In this document: positions 7,110-15,557 of the stretch, in pieces
How positions within the stretch are numbered: position 1 is the stretch's first letter
Layout of the letters: the number at the start of each line of letters is the position of its first letter
Source of the DNA: JACOZM01 sp035289385
GTDB lineage: Archaea; Nanobdellota; Nanobdellia; Woesearchaeales; GW2011-AR9
Length of the DNA: 44,501 nt
Direction of reading: 5' to 3'
NCBI GenBank assembly: GCA_035289385.1
Contig: DATDXI010000028.1
Span: forward strand, 1 to 44,501
Notes under the pieces: generated by a model
What the model was told of the DNA's origin: nothing
The model's input: the letters and a program-made list of their open reading frames with translations, nothing else
Databases searched by the model: none
Translations under genes and position numbers: made by a program

Positions 7110-9047
7110 TTATGGTCTTATTTCCCGGATCTTATCTTGAAGGTCATCTGGAGCTAAACCTTGGTAAGGTATTTGTTCAAACAAACCACCTTTTCCTGGC
7201 CGTACTGTTCCAACATGAGCATATCTTCCTTGAAAACCTCTTTCCAAGAGCCAAGTGCCATATCGCATACCTAAGCCTAGCTGTTGGTTCTGGCTTTCGA
7301 CGACAAGAACAAAAGGAGCATCCTTCAATCTAGCCATCATTTCTTCATCACAAATATTTAACGTTGGCTTATTGATTAATCCAACATCCATCCCCTCTGG
7401 AACTAATTTCAGTGCCGCATGCAAAGACCGATGAAGCATATCACCATAAGATACGACATAACCATCCCGCCCTTGTCGGATCACTTCATCTTTTTCCGGA
7501 GTAAAGGCATAACCATTCTCCTGGCTAAACATTTCTTTTCCTTCATCGTCAAGAATATGTGGAAGAGACGCCCTTGGAGAGAAAATAAACCTCAAGCCGG
7601 AATCCTTAAAAACTCGTTGCACAACCGCCTGCATTTGATGCGAATCAGCGGGAAAATATAAGCGTGTGGTATCAGCTTCTCTAAGACCAGAATCAGCAAT
7701 AAGGTTATTGATTCCATAATGGGTGGTATTGTCCGCCATCCCGTCCGGACCAGAATGGGAAAAATGCGCTAATACATTAGCATGGCTTAACCTGGCCATG
7801 GTTATCTCAGAAACGACCATTTCCAGAAAAGCAGCAAACGTGGCATAGATGCCCTGTCGACCTGATTCCGAGCCAAAGCCAGCAGCAGCAGAAAAGTTAT
7901 TCCTTTCCATAACCCCGCCTTCTACAAACACATCGGGAAATTGCTTATGAACATAATGCAAACCGCAAGACCCTTCTAGATCATTATCAAAAACCCGAAC
8001 ACTGCTCTTTTGCTCTGCTGGACTCATCCTTGCTAATTCAGCGCAAACAGCCTTGCCAAATTCATCTCTCGGATTACTCACCACAGACTGACCATCACGA
8101 AGAAGAGTTCCTAAATAAGCAGTTATAGGAGGCTTGTGTTTCTTGGTCGCTTTCAGCATTTCTACTGCTTGAGTATGTCCTCTCGCTGACAAATATTCTA
8201 CTGCTGCATCTAAAGAGATTACATCGTGGCCTTTTGGCTGTCCTTCAATCAAGGGAATACCTGGTGCCATTGGCCTTTTGCTAACGAGAGCAGCCGGACC
8301 TAAAGTAGTGAGAGCCCTCTGGATCATTAAAAATAAAGAATCTATCTGCTCACCATCACCCTGAAAAACGTTTAGTCCCTGCCCTTCTAAGGTTCTTGCC
8401 ACACTAAATCCTTTCATGTACATTGCAGGATGCCCACTGATCGTAACGTTGTTATCATCAATCAGCAATTTCACTTCCAAATTATGAGCAACTGCAAATC
8501 TCGCAGCTTCCGCATCATTCCCTTCCTGCTGTGCCCCATCACTACCTAACAAAATAACTTTCTGATGAGGATAAGCTAACGCCACCCCATTAACATATCC
8601 CCAAAGATGACCTAATCTTCCTGAAGTAAAGCCAATACCTAATCTGCTATCTCGCTCGGGATGACCATATAAGCCACTTTCAAATTCTCGGTAATGGAGA
8701 AGGTCGTCTGGAGCTATAGAAGATTCTTGATGTAATGCGGCATAAACATATTGTAAAGCTACGCGATGCCCAGCTTCATCGAATAATACTGGAAAAATGG
8801 ATTGCTCTCCCCTCATAAATGATTGAACGATTTCCGCTTCAGGCACAACATCATACGCTCCACCAGTATGTCCCCCAATCCCCTTGGCACCAGCTAAAGC
8901 AGTCATAAAAACAATGCTATCCCGTACCAAAGCGATATTCCTTTCCAATTGCGTTTTTTCATCTAAAGACAGGGGTTTAGGCACATCGGAAAAAGCAAAG
9001 AGAAGGGGATGATAGGATGATAAATCAAGTGGAAATGCTGTTGCCAC
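7110..9047 (-). CDS. Transketolase family protein, full length
   Basis: A thiamine-diphosphate enzyme of 645 residues that should move two-carbon units between sugar phosphates in the non-oxidative pentose phosphate pathway. The N-terminal TPP domain has GGHTGGAYDVVPEA and the GSDGAQQEGNDAEA...DDNN cofactor motif; the middle pyrimidine domain has the acidic FVEGGVMERNNFSAAAGF block; the C-terminal domain ends in VRPGKGGLFEQ. It is one chain, whereas many archaea split the enzyme in two. Translation appears to begin at GTG (9047), directly after an in-frame TAA, with GGAAG just upstream and a TATA box about 27 bases away. DXS-like or other ketolase specificity is not excluded. Confidence 0.85.
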   Translation of the reverse strand: MATAFPLDLSSYHPLLFAFSDVPKPLSLDEKTQLERNIALVRDSIVFMTALAGAKGIGGHTGGAYDVVPEAEIVQSFMRGEQSIFPVLFDEAGHRVALQYVYAALHQESSIAPDDLLHYREFESGLYGHPERDSRLGIGFTSGRLGHLWGYVNGVALAYPHQKVILLGSDGAQQEGNDAEAARFAVAHNLEVKLLIDDNNVTISGHPAMYMKGFSVARTLEGQGLNVFQGDGEQIDSLFLMIQRALTTLGPAALVSKRPMAPGIPLIEGQPKGHDVISLDAAVEYLSARGHTQAVEMLKATKKHKPPITAYLGTLLRDGQSVVSNPRDEFGKAVCAELARMSPAEQKSSVRVFDNDLEGSCGLHYVHKQFPDVFVEGGVMERNNFSAAAGFGSESGRQGIYATFAAFLEMVVSEITMARLSHANVLAHFSHSGPDGMADNTTHYGINNLIADSGLREADTTRLYFPADSHQMQAVVQRVFKDSGLRFIFSPRASLPHILDDEGKEMFSQENGYAFTPEKDEVIRQGRDGYVVSYGDMLHRSLHAALKLVPEGMDVGLINKPTLNICDEEMMARLKDAPFVLVVESQNQQLGLGMRYGTWLLERGFQGRYAHVGTVRPGKGGLFEQIPYQGLAPDDLQDKIREIRP

Positions 9048-9069
9048 TTATCTTCCAGCGTAGGAGGTG

Positions 9070-9079
9070 CATAAAAGCT
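9070..9079 (-). promoter_or_regulatory. TATA box for the transketolase gene
   Basis: AAGCTTTTATG on the coding strand, about 27 bases before the GTG start at 9047. Confidence 0.4.
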
Positions 9080-9109
9080 TTATCAATGTAGAAACTATGG
9101 ATTATAGTA

Positions 9110-9173
9110 GGGTAAATAAACACAAGAGTAAATAAACACAAGGGTAAATAAACAAAAAAGTAAATAACGCAAA
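9110..9173. repeat. Four-unit 16-bp tandem repeat
   Basis: Four successive 16-base units of consensus GRGTAAATAAACACAA: two differ by one base, the third by two, and the last is degenerate. They lie in the 148-base gap between the m5C methyltransferase stop and the transketolase promoter. Confidence 0.75.
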
Positions 9174-9195
9174 GTACTTCAAATGAAAAATATAC

Positions 9196-10239
9196 TTACT
9201 GCTTCAATATTTTGATCATCTTTGCCACAAAGAAACCTTCCGTATCATTATCCTGCGGCCATATTCTCAACGTATCTTTTATCCGGGGATCATACGTTTC
9301 TTTGCCAAATGTTAAGATTGGTGGGGAAGTCTTTAATCCCGGCAGCTTTACTTTAACGATCTCTGCAGAATCAAACTTTTTCAACAAAAAATCAACGACA
9401 CCTTCATTCTCTTCCGGCTCGACAGAACAGGTTGAATACACTAACTCTCCTCCTGGACGAAGATTATTGAAGGCGTTCTCTAACAATCCCTTCTGCTGCC
9501 TGGCTAATTTGGTGATCATGCCGGCATTCCAGATCGTAATGGTCTTCAAGCTCTTTCTTATTGTTCCAGTACCTGAACAAGGCGCATCAACTAAAATCTT
9601 ATCAAATTGAAATCCAAAAAATCTCTTGCCGTGCATTAATGAAATAAGACAATTGGTCAAGCCGCTTCTCTGGAGATTGATGCCTAACGACTGCAAGCGA
9701 AGGCCTTTAAAATCATTGGCTACCAACAACCCTCTGTTCTCCATCATCATCCCCATCTGTGTTGTTTTACTGCCAGGAGCTGCACACATGTCTAAGACAA
9801 TATCGCCTGGCTTTGGCTGCAGGACAAGTGGAGGGATCATAGAAGCAGCTTCCTGCACATAGATTTTCCCAAGGTGATGCTCTACCAGATTTCCTACATC
9901 CCTTCTCTTTTCTTCCCCTACACCTGAATGTTCTATCCAAAATCCTTCCTTGCACCAAGGGATAGGGGTTAATACCCAGCCTTTCTTCTCAATCGACGCT
10001 TTGACATCTTTCACCGTACCATGGAAGGTATTGATCCTTATTGACCGCCGTAAGAAAGATAAAGAATATTTCTTGAATTGCTCCCAATCCGTCAACGCAG
10101 AATACCGTTCGATGAATGCCAGCTTAAATTCTATCTCTTCCGTGGATGGGATATGACGTGGTTCTGAAGAATGTTCTGATAGATACTCAACGTGATGTTC
10201 TGATGGATGCTCAAAGTGAGGTTCCGATAGAGTAGACAT
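9196..10239 (-). CDS. NOL1/NOP2/Sun family RNA m5C methyltransferase
   Basis: Transfers a methyl group from SAM to C5 of cytosine in tRNA or rRNA. The SAM site is VLDMCAAPGSKTTQMG (148-163). Two cysteines mark the family: C221 in DAPCSG and the nucleophile C271 in YSTCS. At 347 residues it lacks a clear PUA domain. The first 30 residues are an odd His/Glu/Ser-rich stretch encoded by an approximate 24-bp DNA repeat and are unlikely to be part of the catalytic fold. A TATA box (CCTTATAAATAA on the coding strand) about 25 bases before the ATG supports the start. The RNA target cannot be assigned. Confidence 0.9.
   Translation of the reverse strand: MSTLSEPHFEHPSEHHVEYLSEHSSEPRHIPSTEEIEFKLAFIERYSALTDWEQFKKYSLSFLRRSIRINTFHGTVKDVKASIEKKGWVLTPIPWCKEGFWIEHSGVGEEKRRDVGNLVEHHLGKIYVQEAASMIPPLVLQPKPGDIVLDMCAAPGSKTTQMGMMMENRGLLVANDFKGLRLQSLGINLQRSGLTNCLISLMHGKRFFGFQFDKILVDAPCSGTGTIRKSLKTITIWNAGMITKLARQQKGLLENAFNNLRPGGELVYSTCSVEPEENEGVVDFLLKKFDSAEIVKVKLPGLKTSPPILTFGKETYDPRIKDTLRIWPQDNDTEGFFVAKMIKILKQ
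10159..10230. repeat. Approximate 24-bp tandem repeat inside the m5C methyltransferase start
   Basis: Units beginning TGTTCTGATAGAT and TGTTCTGATGGAT recur every 24 bases, with degenerate half-units on both sides. They encode eight-residue repeats such as SEHHVEYL and SEPHFEHP. Confidence 0.6.
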
Positions 10240-10258
10240 TCTTCCCTAAATGAATGGA

Positions 10259-10270
10259 TTATTTATAAGG
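10259..10270 (-). promoter_or_regulatory. TATA box for the m5C methyltransferase
   Basis: CCTTATAAATAA on the coding strand, about 25 bases before the ATG at 10239. Confidence 0.55.
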
Positions 10271-10336
10271 ATTGCTTATGGCTTTGTCTGATGGAGAGTA
10301 AATCTAATGGAAAGTGTAACTTAGAATAATACCATC

Positions 10337-11368
10337 TTACCTATACTTCCTCAACGACTTCCACTCCACAAATCTTTTCAGAAGCCCCGGCATCTTTCCT
10401 GTGACAACCTTATTTTTCATCACCAGAACGCCATGCTTCTTTCCCAGACTGATCACCATCGGAGCGGATGCAGAATTGTATTTTACTAATTGCTCTGCTT
10501 TCTCCAAGCGAGAAATATTTTCTACAATAACGTCGGCATGCCGTTCCGCATTATGGGCAGTTTTCTCTTCCATGATCGCCGTAACATCACCGGCAGCAAA
10601 GACATTCTTAAAATTGCCAACCTGCAAATGCTCATTGACCGATAAAAATTTTCTAGGATCAAGATGAGCAGCGCAATGATCTTGAAAATGGTCACAATGA
10701 GGCGTTATGCCGATAGAAAGAAAAGCGACATCTGGAGTGATCTTCGATCCTTTGTCGGTAATATACGTTGATCCTTCACATTTCAACAGTTTTTCATTCA
10801 GAATAAACTTCACACCACGCTTCTCCAAAAAATTCTTCACATAACGCTGCGCTTTTTCTGGACTTCTAGACATGATTTTATCCAAAGCCTCTAAAATAAT
10901 GACCTTCTTGCCGGGATACGCTTCAATAATTTCGCCAGCAAGCTCTACTCCCACTAGTCCAGCGCCGATGATGAGGATAGATGAGGCCTCTTGAACTTGT
11001 TTTGCTGCTTTACGCAGCTCTTCACTATGAGAAGCCACAACCATATTGTCCCCTTTGATCGGCAGCCCATATTTTGCTCCGGAAGCGATGATCAGATAAT
11101 CATAAGGATGTTTGCCAGTAGACGTAAGAATGGAGGAATGATCGATCTTTAATGCTTTTTCAGAAATAACAGTGGTATGAGAAAGATAATTTTGATGAGG
11201 AACGCGGATGGTTCTGATACTCTCTGGAGATACTGCTAAACGAAGGATAGATGGAGTGAATTCAAAGTAGTCTTTAGTATCAACCAAAGTAACATTAAAG
11301 CCCCGTTCCAGTTTCTTCGCGCAGACAGATCCAGCAAAACCCCCACCGATGATAACTACATTTTTCAT
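10337..11368 (-). CDS. FAD-dependent NAD(P)H dehydrogenase, NDH-2/FSP1-like
   Basis: A two-dinucleotide-fold flavoprotein of 343 residues. MKNVVIIGGGFAGSVCAKKL is the N-terminal FAD site, SILIIGAGLVGVELAGEI near 130 is the NAD(P)H site, and NVFAAGDVTAI near 265 is the second FAD contact. The order and the C-terminal MPGLLKRFVEW segment resemble NDH-2 and AIFM2/FSP1-like quinone reductases, so it may pass electrons from NADH to a quinone or other acceptor at the membrane. No redox-active CxxxxC is present, which argues against a disulphide reductase. The ATG at 11368 is chosen because TATTATATACC lies 26 bases upstream; a longer start would cross that promoter. Confidence 0.8.
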   Translation of the reverse strand: MKNVVIIGGGFAGSVCAKKLERGFNVTLVDTKDYFEFTPSILRLAVSPESIRTIRVPHQNYLSHTTVISEKALKIDHSSILTSTGKHPYDYLIIASGAKYGLPIKGDNMVVASHSEELRKAAKQVQEASSILIIGAGLVGVELAGEIIEAYPGKKVIILEALDKIMSRSPEKAQRYVKNFLEKRGVKFILNEKLLKCEGSTYITDKGSKITPDVAFLSIGITPHCDHFQDHCAAHLDPRKFLSVNEHLQVGNFKNVFAAGDVTAIMEEKTAHNAERHADVIVENISRLEKAEQLVKYNSASAPMVISLGKKHGVLVMKNKVVTGKMPGLLKRFVEWKSLRKYR

Positions 11369-11389
11369 GCCACGATGAGAAAAGAGGGG

Positions 11390-11401
11390 GTATATAATAG
11401 T
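11390..11401 (-). promoter_or_regulatory. TATA box for the NDH-2/FSP1-like gene
   Basis: CTATTATATACC on the coding strand is about 26 bases before the ATG at 11368 and decides that start. Confidence 0.55.
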
Positions 11402-11548
11402 TAGGAAATTGGATATCTTCCTTTTTGATGAATCCAAAAACCATTCTTCTCAGAAAGGTATATAAATCATCTTTTCTTCCTTAATGTCGTAATCATTTGA
11501 AGAAGTAAATAAAGAAGAATAAGGGCATTTCAAACAGTAAAGAGGTGG

Positions 11549-12541
11549 ATGATGATCAATGTTGCAATCAATGGCTTTGGCAGAATCGGCCGGATGGTCC
11601 TCCGCGCAGGATGGCATGACAAGAATATTAACTTTATCGCTATCAACGATCTCACCAACACGAAAACTCTCGCCCATCTCCTGAAATATGATTCTGTCCA
11701 TGGAATTTTTCAAGAAGAAGTAAGCTGTACGGATAATGCCCTCATTGTCGGAAAGAAAAAGATCAACGTCTATGCGCAGAAAGATCCTCAGCTTCTTCCC
11801 TGGAAACAGCTCAAAGTGGATGTTGTCGTGGAATCTACTGGCTTTTTCCTTACCAAAGAATTGGCAGAAACCCATCTGAAAGCAGGAGCAAAAAAAGTTA
11901 TTCTTAGCGCTGATGCCAAAGGTGATGGAGTCAAGACATTGATCATGGGGATCAATGAGAGCAGCTATGACGCAAAAAAAGACAATATAATTTCTAATGC
12001 GTCCTGTACTTCTAATTGTACCGCTCCATTAGTAAAAGTCCTTCACGACCATCTCAAAATAAAACACGCTTTTTTTACGACAACTCATGCTTATACCGCA
12101 ACACAAAAGCTTCATGATGCTCCAGATAAGAACCTCAGAAATGCCAGAGCGGCAACGCAAAATATCATCCCTCATAGCAGCGGAGCAGCATCTGCCGTGC
12201 CTTTAACTATCCCAGACGTCAAAGGAAAATTAGATGGCATGGCTCTCCGTGTTCCGGTCATCGACGGATCGATTACTGTTCTTAATGCTGTTGTTGAAAA
12301 GAAGACAACCGTTCAGGAAGTCAACCAGCTCTTCCAGACAGCAGCAAAAAAGATGAAAAGCATCCTACAGTACAGCACGCTTCCTTTAGTCAGCTCAGAC
12401 ATTATCGGCAACCCCCATTCCTGTATCTTTGACAGCGAATATACAAAGGTAAATGGCAATCTCGTGCAAGTTCTTGGCTGGTATGACAACGAATGGGGAT
12501 ATAGCTGCAGGATGGTCGATATGATCAAGTATGTTGTTTGA
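11549..12541 (+). CDS. gap: Glyceraldehyde-3-phosphate dehydrogenase, classical type
   Basis: Phosphorylating GAPDH of glycolysis and gluconeogenesis. INGFGRIGR (residues 7-15) is the NAD-binding loop, D34 in AINDL favours NAD over NADP, the catalytic cysteine is C153 in SNASCTSNC, and H180 in TTTHAYT completes the site. At 330 residues it is the bacterial/eukaryotic type, not the archaeal phosphorylating enzyme, whose sequence is quite different. GAGGTGG lies just upstream of the ATG; a second in-frame ATG follows directly. Its neighbours are a flavoprotein and a toxin-antitoxin pair; enolase lies about 3 kb away. Confidence 0.95.
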   Translation: MMINVAINGFGRIGRMVLRAGWHDKNINFIAINDLTNTKTLAHLLKYDSVHGIFQEEVSCTDNALIVGKKKINVYAQKDPQLLPWKQLKVDVVVESTGFFLTKELAETHLKAGAKKVILSADAKGDGVKTLIMGINESSYDAKKDNIISNASCTSNCTAPLVKVLHDHLKIKHAFFTTTHAYTATQKLHDAPDKNLRNARAATQNIIPHSSGAASAVPLTIPDVKGKLDGMALRVPVIDGSITVLNAVVEKKTTVQEVNQLFQTAAKKMKSILQYSTLPLVSSDIIGNPHSCIFDSEYTKVNGNLVQVLGWYDNEWGYSCRMVDMIKYVV

Positions 12542-12576
12542 TGCCATATCCTTTTAAAGGTTTTACAATAGAGAAA

Positions 12577-12589
12577 CATTTAAATATAT
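12577..12589 (+). promoter_or_regulatory. TATA box for the toxin-antitoxin pair
   Basis: CATTTAAATATAT, about 37 bases before the ATG at 12620, would leave a leader of about ten bases containing GGAGG. Confidence 0.5.
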
Positions 12590-12619
12590 CCTCTAATTAA
12601 ATTAATAAATGGAGGCATT

Positions 12620-12862
12620 ATGGGAACAATAACCATCAATGTGAGTGATACTACTGAAACCATTTTTCGCGAAGTGGTCAGAGAAGAAATTGGTTCTGCG
12701 AAAGGATCGCTGGGAACTGCCGTTGAAGAGGCACTTACTCTGTGGATAAGTAAAAAGAGAGAAGAAGAAATTGCCACAAGACAGCTGGCGTTGATGAAAA
12801 GAGGATTTGCCTTAGGAAAATATACCTTCCAGCGAGAGGAACTCCATGAACGACAGAACTGA
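12620..12862 (+). CDS. Probable VapB-like antitoxin
   Basis: An 80-residue protein whose beginning (TITINVSDTTETIFREVVREEIG) suggests a strand-helix DNA-binding unit of ribbon-helix-helix type, while its end (MKRGFALGKYTFQREELHER) resembles the toxin-binding tail found on archaeal VapB partners. It overlaps the PIN toxin gene by 17 bases, the usual antitoxin-first order. GGAGG lies six bases before the ATG. Function is inferred mainly from context; it probably binds the toxin and represses the shared promoter. Confidence 0.72.
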   Translation: MGTITINVSDTTETIFREVVREEIGSAKGSLGTAVEEALTLWISKKREEEIATRQLALMKRGFALGKYTFQREELHERQN

Positions 12863-13286
12863 GATAGCCCTTATTGATACTAATGTGTTGGTGTATGCCT
12901 ATGACACCAGCGACAATCAACGGCACGAAAAAGCAAAGAAATTACTGGAAAGATGCTGGAGGAAAGAAGTTTCTTATGCCATCTCTTCACAGAATCTGGG
13001 AGAGTTTTTTATCATCATCACAAAAAAAGTTCCCCATCCGCTCTCCGTAGAAGAGGCTGAACAAATAATTACTGACATCTGCTCATTTTCAGGGTGGATA
13101 GTCATTCACTATACTCAGAAGACTCTCCAGCAAGCTATCAAGCTTTATAAAATAAGGAAGAAACAGTTTTGGGATACTATGATCATCGCCACCATGATAG
13201 AGGCGGGAGTTACCACCATTTTTACCGAGAACGAAAAGGACTTTTCTTCATTCCAACAGATCAAAGCGATAAACCCCTTTCGTTAA
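12846..13286 (+). CDS. PIN-domain ribonuclease toxin, VapC-like
   Basis: A 146-residue PIN domain with the acidic residues of the Mg-dependent RNase site in place: D in LIDTNVLVYAYD near residue 11, E in SSQNLGEFF near 54, D in FWDTMIIATMIEAG near 109, and the late ENEKDF acid. VapC toxins usually cut tRNA or rRNA loops. It starts inside the antitoxin gene, so translation is coupled. It converges on the RelA/SpoT gene. The RNA target is unknown. Confidence 0.87.
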   Translation: MNDRTEIALIDTNVLVYAYDTSDNQRHEKAKKLLERCWRKEVSYAISSQNLGEFFIIITKKVPHPLSVEEAEQIITDICSFSGWIVIHYTQKTLQQAIKLYKIRKKQFWDTMIIATMIEAGVTTIFTENEKDFSSFQQIKAINPFR

Positions 13287-13379
13287 ATATTTCTTTGAAT
13301 TTCATTCCCTCGCTTAAAAGATCTACCTTGTTATCAAAAGACCCATTAATCTCCATTACCATAATATCCATCACTAGAA

Positions 13380-15281
13380 TCACTCAAAATACATCTTTCT
13401 GATCCCTTTCACTTTATTTACGCGAGCCATCATCTCCTGCACGTTCTTCATTTCTTGTGGCACGAGAAGGAAAGAGCATTCCACATCTTTGCTCAGCATC
13501 TTCGCTTTCGCTTCCTTGATCTCAAATCCTACTTTAGCTATAGTATGTAACACATCAGCAAGTAAGCCGCTGCGCTCTTCTGCAATGACATGAAAGAGGA
13601 TCTTCTGGCTAAACTCATTTTTCCAATTAACTTTTATCCATCTCCCTTCTTCCTTCAAGGCTAAACGGCACTCCTGATGATGAACAGAAATGACTCTTCT
13701 CTTGGTAATGATTCCCGTAATAGCATCCCCCGGCAACGGATCGCAGCATCTCGCTAACACACAAAGAGCTTTGGGAAATTCTTTGGATTCCACTAAAACT
13801 CCCTGCTCGTCGGTAACCAACGGTTTTGGCGTACGGTAAAAGAAGGCAGGAAGCTTTTCATGCTCCGTAAGATATTTTCGTATCTTCTGCCGTGTCTTAG
13901 CAGATTTCACCATCTTCAGCCAGTTCATTCTCGGCCTTTGAGACTTGCTCGTAACAATCTCCACAACATCACCTTGCTGAAGCCGATGCTTGAGAGGCAC
14001 AAACTTCCCATTGACTCTTGCGCCGATAGCATGATTTCCTACCTCTTCATGGATGAGATAAGCAAAATCCAAAATTGCTGCGCCTTCCGGCAGCTCTTTG
14101 ATCTCCCCTTTGGGAGTATAGCAGCCGATCCTATCACCAAAGACATCCACTTTTGCGGATTCTAAAAATTCTTTGGCATTGTCTTTCTGCAAATCAAGAA
14201 CTCCTTTCAGCCAAGACATCTTCTTCTCAAATTCTTGGTCAGATTCAATACCTTTATACTTCCAATGGGCAGCAACTCCTTCTTCAGCAAACTCATCCAT
14301 CTCCTTTGTCCGAATCTGCACTTCAACAATTTTCTTATTGGGCAAAATAATAGCCGTATGGATGGATCGATAGAAATTCGGCTTCGGCTTAGCGATATAA
14401 TCTTTTAACGTCCCTTCTACAGGAATAAACAGCTCATGCAATTTTCCCAACACGGAATAACAGTCCTTGATCTCCGGAACGATGATTCTTGCTCCAAATA
14501 GATCGAGCTGCTCATCGAGAGGAACACCGCGCTTGGTCATCTTCCTATAAATACTATAAACATGCTTCGAACGCCCTTTGATCTTGATAACAGGCAGATC
14601 TTTTACTGCTTCTGATATTCTGGCAACAGCTTCCTGGCTGTTCTTCTCCCGCTCTTCCTGTGATTCCTTAAAATAATTCACGATCTCTTGATATTTCTTC
14701 GGATTGACGACAGCAAAAGCTAAATTTTCCAGTTCCGTCCTCATATTCTCTATACCTAAACGATAAGCTAATGGGGCATAGAACTCCAGCACTTCTTCAG
14801 CAACAGTTATCTGCCTTTCCTTTGGCAAAAAACGAAGCTGGCGCAGATTGTCCAACTTGTTAGCTAGTTTGATGACGATGATACGAATATCCTTGCATGT
14901 CGCCAAAATGACTTTCCTTAACGCTTCCGCTTCCAGCTTATTGCTTCTCGTCTTGATAATCTTAATTTCCGCAACACCTTTAGAAAGCTGCAGCACATCC
15001 TGGCCAAACATCTCAGCAATCTGCTTCTCGGTGCCAGAACTCATCGTCTCGTTGACGATGGCAGAAAGAATAGTATTTTGGTTGGCCTTGCTCTGGAGAA
15101 GGATTTCTGCTACTCTTACTACATGATCATAATAGCTGTCGCCAGCCAGCCTCTTCTTCGCTGACAGGTGCTCTTTAGCTAGATCTAACGCCTTCTTGAC
15201 CTTCATCAGATCTAGCCTAGAAAAACCATTCTCTCTACATAAATCCAATAGGATATCCTCATTCGACTTCCCCTCGCCCAT
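13380..15281 (-). CDS. Long RelA/SpoT homologue with degenerate hydrolase site
   Basis: A full RSH protein of 633 residues: HD-type hydrolase region (about 30-185), (p)ppGpp synthetase (about 225-345), TGS (about 380-443) and C-terminal ACT (about 560-633). The synthetase looks intact: GRSKHVYSIYRKM (236-248), D260, Y304 in FYRSIHT and E320 in VEVQIRT. In the hydrolase, H53 is kept, but the HD pair reads N77-E78 and the later Asp of LAD reads N141, so three of four expected metal ligands are missing. It is therefore probably synthetase-only, like RelA. Long RSH proteins are typically bacterial; the TATA box 25 bases upstream is archaeal in style. Confidence 0.9.
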   Translation of the reverse strand: MGEGKSNEDILLDLCRENGFSRLDLMKVKKALDLAKEHLSAKKRLAGDSYYDHVVRVAEILLQSKANQNTILSAIVNETMSSGTEKQIAEMFGQDVLQLSKGVAEIKIIKTRSNKLEAEALRKVILATCKDIRIIVIKLANKLDNLRQLRFLPKERQITVAEEVLEFYAPLAYRLGIENMRTELENLAFAVVNPKKYQEIVNYFKESQEEREKNSQEAVARISEAVKDLPVIKIKGRSKHVYSIYRKMTKRGVPLDEQLDLFGARIIVPEIKDCYSVLGKLHELFIPVEGTLKDYIAKPKPNFYRSIHTAIILPNKKIVEVQIRTKEMDEFAEEGVAAHWKYKGIESDQEFEKKMSWLKGVLDLQKDNAKEFLESAKVDVFGDRIGCYTPKGEIKELPEGAAILDFAYLIHEEVGNHAIGARVNGKFVPLKHRLQQGDVVEIVTSKSQRPRMNWLKMVKSAKTRQKIRKYLTEHEKLPAFFYRTPKPLVTDEQGVLVESKEFPKALCVLARCCDPLPGDAITGIITKRRVISVHHQECRLALKEEGRWIKVNWKNEFSQKILFHVIAEERSGLLADVLHTIAKVGFEIKEAKAKMLSKDVECSFLLVPQEMKNVQEMMARVNKVKGIRKMYFE

Positions 15282-15300
15282 AACGCCTTGGGAGGATAGT

Positions 15301-15312
15301 TGTTATAAAAAG
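15301..15312 (-). promoter_or_regulatory. TATA box for the RelA/SpoT gene
   Basis: CTTTTTATAACA on the coding strand is about 25 bases before the ATG at 15281. Repeat copy B begins 40 bases further upstream. Confidence 0.5.
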
Positions 15313-15351
15313 GTTTGCTATATATTTACCATGTTTTACGACAGAAAAATC

Positions 15352-15547
15352 GTATATGTTTAGCTTTAAGAGGCTTCATCTTCTTCATCGCCAAGAGGTG
15401 AGTTCAGCTAATAGCTTCGTCAGAAAAGAAAACGAGGCTATTTTTATCCACTGAATCAATTGGTTATGCTAATCTTCATAAGTTACAAAATCGCCTGAAC
15501 TCACGGCGAAGAAGATGAAGCGAAATTTAAACCAGCTAAACATATAC
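15352..15547. mobile_element. Palindromic repeat element, copy B (complete)
   Basis: A 196 bp element with 14-base terminal inverted repeats, GTATATGTTTAGCT at 15352 and its complement ending at 15547. The inner left arm (15374-15407) and right arm (15495-15520) pair through CTTCATCTTCTTC/GAAGAAGATGAAG, CGCC/GGCG and GTGAGTTCAG/CTGAACTCAC. CTAATAGCTTCGT (15408-15420) is unpaired and shared with copies A and C. Six A follow the right end; the left flank GAAAAATC gives no clear target duplication. It lies between the RelA/SpoT promoter and the enolase stop. Confidence 0.8.
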
Positions 15548-15557
15548 AAAAAAGCTA

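Noticed and set aside
9110..9173. The 16-bp tandem repeat as a CRISPR array
   Set aside because: There are no spacers between units and no cas genes in the window.
9212..9610. A 132-codon plus-strand reading opposite the m5C methyltransferase
   Set aside because: The opposite strand holds conserved catalytic motifs; this reading has none.
11450..11875. A 141-codon minus-strand reading inside the GAPDH gene
   Set aside because: It lies opposite a clear GAPDH coding region, has no promoter or ribosome-binding site and resembles no protein.
13380..15281. RelA/SpoT gene as assembly contamination from a bacterium
   Set aside because: The gene has an archaeal-style TATA box at the usual distance and is flanked by genes and a repeat copy of the same genome; horizontal acquisition is more likely than contamination.
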